From: Micrococcales bacterium
Lineage (GTDB): Bacteria > Actinomycetota > Actinomycetes > Actinomycetales > Dermatophilaceae
DNA: 7,269 bases
Assembly: GCA_003132125.1 (NCBI GenBank)
Contig: PKWT01000193.1
Span: 1-7,269 of the forward strand
Direction of reading: 5' to 3'
A model generated the notes under the pieces. The model searched no databases, had not been told where the DNA came from, and worked only from the letters and a program-made list of their open reading frames with translations. The position numbers and the translations under genes were made by a program. Positions 4,934 to 7,269 of the stretch are shown one piece after another. The first letter of the stretch is position 1; every line of letters starts with the position of its first letter.

Positions 4934-7269
4934 CTAGTTGGCTATGGCGGGATCGGGCGTCCACATGTGGCGGCTGATGCCTTGGTCTTCCTCGGTCGCG
5001 CGTTCGCCGAGCTCGATGGTGATTAGTTCGTCGCCTTCAAAGGCCGGGCTGAGTTCAAGGGTTAGGTAATCGAACAGTTCGCGTTCGTGGACGGCGATGA
5101 TAACTTGGCGGTCGTTCTGTTTCGCGAGGAGGCGGATGAGGCCAGCGAACTGTGCGACGTGTACTTCGTCCATGGATTGGACGGGGTCGTCGAAGACGAG
5201 GCACGGGACGATGGGTTCGACAGCGAGGTGGAGTGCGAGGAACAGGGACAGGGCTGCGGTGTTCAGGTTGCCCGCAGACAACATCATTTGGGGCGGGCCA
5301 CTGGCTTCACCGTTGCGGTGGGTGGTTCCCAACTTGATATCGAACGTCTTCTTGGTGGCGCTGGGGATGCCAAAGCTCGGGATGAACCCTTCGTTCGGGG
5401 CGAGCCTGGTGAACACGGTCTTCCAGACCTCGTTGAGAGATTCAGTGAAGACACGGTGGACGATCGTGGTGCGTGCCTGTGTTGCGGCCTCGTAGACCTC
5501 CTTCGCTACGCCTTGGCGGCGCTTCGCTTCAGCGACACGGCCGTCCCATTGGTCCTTGCGTTCGGCGAGGTCGGCGACGTGCTGAACAACGGCGGATTCG
5601 CGTTCCAGAGCGGCTGTGAGTTGGGCTGCTTCCTTACCAGCGCTCCGATACTGGTTGGCAGCGTCGGCGAGACGGGCCACTTCGGCTTCTGCCCGCCCGA
5701 GCAATTCAGTCCACGCAGTCTGGATCGAATCGAAAGCCAGAGACACGTTCACCTGCAGAAGGGCCGCGTATCTGCCCAGTTCGCTGGTGATGTGGCGCTG
5801 TTCTGAAGAAGTCGTCTCAAAGTCCTCGACTAATTGCTGCAGGTCACGCACATGTCGGGTTAGGTCTGCGCCGTTGGACTTGGCGGCTTCGATTCCGCCG
5901 AACTGGGCGGCGAGTTCGACAAGCGTTACGTGACGCTGTGCGAGGGCCCGCTGCTCGTCGGCGGGTAGGAGCCGGGCCGTGAGCTGCGTGTACTCGACTT
6001 CCGCCCGCGCGACCCGTGCAGCTAGCTGGTCCCGCTCGCTGCGAAGGTCGACGAGTTGCTGTTTGTGAGTCGTCAGTTCAGCCAGTTTCGTGTCGATGTG
6101 CGCGAGGAGGCTGTGGTGGCCGGTTTCAGTGAAGTCGCGGTCGCAGACGGGGCACCTGTTGCTCTCGTCGATGACGGTGCGGAGTGCAGCCAGGCTCTCG
6201 ACGAGGGCACTTGAGTGTTCGTGAGCATCCGCGAGCCGGGCCTGAAGCTCGTCCAACTCCACTCGGTCGGCCTCGAGCTGCGCGCTGACCGATTCGGCCA
6301 GCGCGCGAACGTTGGAGGCGTTGCCCAGCTCCCGGAGGGCCAGACTCGTGGCATGCTCGACAGCGATGCGCGGTTCGCTGCGCAGGTCGGCGCCAGCAGC
6401 CTGGGCTGCTGCTTCCCACGCCCGGACATTCGCCCCGTCCGTGGCCTCCCACGCATCACTGTCGATGGTCGCAGCCGCCAATGCAGCACGGGCCTCCTGG
6501 ATTCGTTGCGTGGTCGGCCGTTCTGCCAGTGCTGAGATGCGACCACCCAAGGCGATGAGTTCCTCGTGGAGTGTCGCGGCAGCCGCAGATTCGGCGCGGG
6601 TGGTGTCGCCGTTGAGCACCGTCCGGACGAAGCTAAGGAGGTCCCCGTCAGTCATGTCGTCAGTCGTGCCGGGGTGGAGTCTTGCGATCGCGTCGCGGGT
6701 CGCGGCCCGAGCGTTGGCGACCTCCGTCCGGGTCTCGGCGCGCAGCACGCTCTGCTCCCTGAGTTGGGTCGCCGCTGCCTTCGCTTCGCGGTCGGCTTCG
6801 TCGACGCCGACCGCGAGCTTCTTGAGGAGCCTGAAGTCGTGTGCGTCGCTGAGCCCGCCACGAAGGGCGTCCAGCTTCTCAAGGCCGAGCAGTTCGTTCA
6901 CGAACTTCTCGAGCGCTGTCTGTTCGTTGCCCACGCGGGCTTGGTACAAGTCGAGGAGACGTCCTAGGGATGACTGGTCTAGGAAGCACCGTTCGGCGTA
7001 GAACTTCGCGGCCGCGTCGTTGAACGCCGGGATGCCCTCCAAACGGGCGCCGCTAACGGTCAACGGGACGCCGGGGGACCCCGCCTGCAGGTAGTCGGCA
7101 ACGTCGGCTCGAACGGTTGCGTATGGCTGCCCGAAGAACGGTAGGTGCGCTTGGTAGCGGTCAGACTGTCGTTCCATGCTCCGAACGCGTCCGGTCAAGG
7201 CGAGCTCGAGCGCGGACAGGAGGCTGGTCTTGCCTGTGCCGTTCGGGCCGTGGATGAGAACGACCGGTG
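4934..7269 (-). CDS. Rad50/SMC-like ATPase with zinc hook, 5' end outside window
   Basis: There are 777 visible residues, numbered here from the first complete codon at the right edge. Walker A is GPNGTGKT (7-14), lying upstream of the first start-like codon (TTG at 7198). The true start is therefore beyond the window, probably only tens of residues away. A Q-loop-like CFLDQSSLGRLL follows (Gln98). Two long Ala/Glu/Arg/Leu-rich coiled-coil arms, about 125-365 and 380-605, flank the CPVC zinc hook (372-375) at mid-protein, as in Rad50/SbcC. The C-terminal lobe holds the signature LSAGN (663-667), Walker B CLVFDDP (689-695), D-loop SMD (698-700) and switch His727 in AVHE. The second Walker B acid is Asp where Rad50 has Glu, and the signature ends in Asn rather than Gln. 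Such proteins dimerise on ATP and bind DNA. DDPxQSMD-type ATPases of this build occur in defence systems such as Lamassu and in uncharacterised families. No nuclease partner is visible in the window. Confidence 0.9.
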   Translation of the reverse strand, partial: PVVLIHGPNGTGKTSLLSALELALTGRVRSMERQSDRYQAHLPFFGQPYATVRADVADYLQAGSPGVPLTVSGARLEGIPAFNDAAAKFYAERCFLDQSSLGRLLDLYQARVGNEQTALEKFVNELLGLEKLDALRGGLSDAHDFRLLKKLAVGVDEADREAKAAATQLREQSVLRAETRTEVANARAATRDAIARLHPGTTDDMTDGDLLSFVRTVLNGDTTRAESAAAATLHEELIALGGRISALAERPTTQRIQEARAALAAATIDSDAWEATDGANVRAWEAAAQAAGADLRSEPRIAVEHATSLALRELGNASNVRALAESVSAQLEADRVELDELQARLADAHEHSSALVESLAALRTVIDESNRCPVCDRDFTETGHHSLLAHIDTKLAELTTHKQQLVDLRSERDQLAARVARAEVEYTQLTARLLPADEQRALAQRHVTLVELAAQFGGIEAAKSNGADLTRHVRDLQQLVEDFETTSSEQRHITSELGRYAALLQVNVSLAFDSIQTAWTELLGRAEAEVARLADAANQYRSAGKEAAQLTAALERESAVVQHVADLAERKDQWDGRVAEAKRRQGVAKEVYEAATQARTTIVHRVFTESLNEVWKTVFTRLAPNEGFIPSFGIPSATKKTFDIKLGTTHRNGEASGPPQMMLSAGNLNTAALSLFLALHLAVEPIVPCLVFDDPVQSMDEVHVAQFAGLIRLLAKQNDRQVIIAVHERELFDYLTLELSPAFEGDELITIELGERATEEDQGISRHMWTPDPAIAN

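Noticed and set aside
5087..5806. Plus-strand frame of 239 codons inside the ATPase region
   Set aside because: It mirrors the ATPase coding strand and has no motif or ribosome binding site. The minus frame carries all the ATPase motifs.
1..7269. CRISPR array, tRNA or rRNA genes
   Set aside because: No regularly spaced repeats were seen, and no cloverleaf with a T-loop consensus or rRNA-like segment was recognised on either strand.

Overview
The window looks like accessory DNA from a high-GC Gram-positive bacterium (Actinomycetota). GC is high throughout, synonymous sites favour G and C, adjacent genes overlap by one to four bases, one gene starts with GTG, and at least one promoter looks leaderless. 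No genus can be named from the sequence. Only the metal-resistance block and the ATPase gene are clearly intact gene sets; the DNA between them includes gene remnants, unassigned stretches and an AT-rich patch.

From the left edge to about 1930 there is a metal(loid) (arsenic-type) resistance operon on the minus strand. In transcription order it holds an ArsR/SmtB repressor with a CVC metal-binding motif, an ArsP_1-family (DUF318) permease, a small thioredoxin-like protein with a CTNC active site, and the first 85 codons of an ACR3/bile-acid-symporter-type efflux permease that runs off the window. ArsR and the permease overlap as GTGA, and the thioredoxin and efflux permease overlap as TGATG, so translation is probably coupled. 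The repressor would release the promoter on binding metal(loid). The two permeases would export substrate, and the thioredoxin-like protein may supply reducing power or carry the thiol-bound substrate.

From about 1940 to 2900 lies a rearranged stretch. A minus-strand reading frame resembles a small excisionase/MerR-type helix-turn-helix protein. Next to it, on the plus strand, is a C-terminal remnant of a TDT/TehA-like transporter. The remnant runs in frame, with no stop, into an OsmC-family gene that has its own strong ribosome binding site. That OsmC protein keeps one cysteine but has glycine where the second catalytic cysteine is normally found.

From 2905 to 4450 there is a 309-base gap, then a minus-strand TetR-family regulator preceded by a small SPW-repeat membrane protein. 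The two are separated by a very strong hairpin, probably a terminator. A near-perfect 14-base palindrome upstream of the SPW gene is a candidate TetR operator.

From 4438 to 4933 there is no confident gene. This stretch contains a locally AT-rich patch, a doubtful 71-codon frame and a possibly structured segment. From 4934 to the right edge, on the minus strand, is a large Rad50/SMC-like ATPase. It is cut by the window edge: its Walker A motif lies upstream of the first start-like codon, so the gene continues beyond the window. It has a CPVC zinc hook between two long coiled-coil arms. It is the best candidate for part of an anti-phage or DNA-processing system, but any partner genes would lie outside the window.
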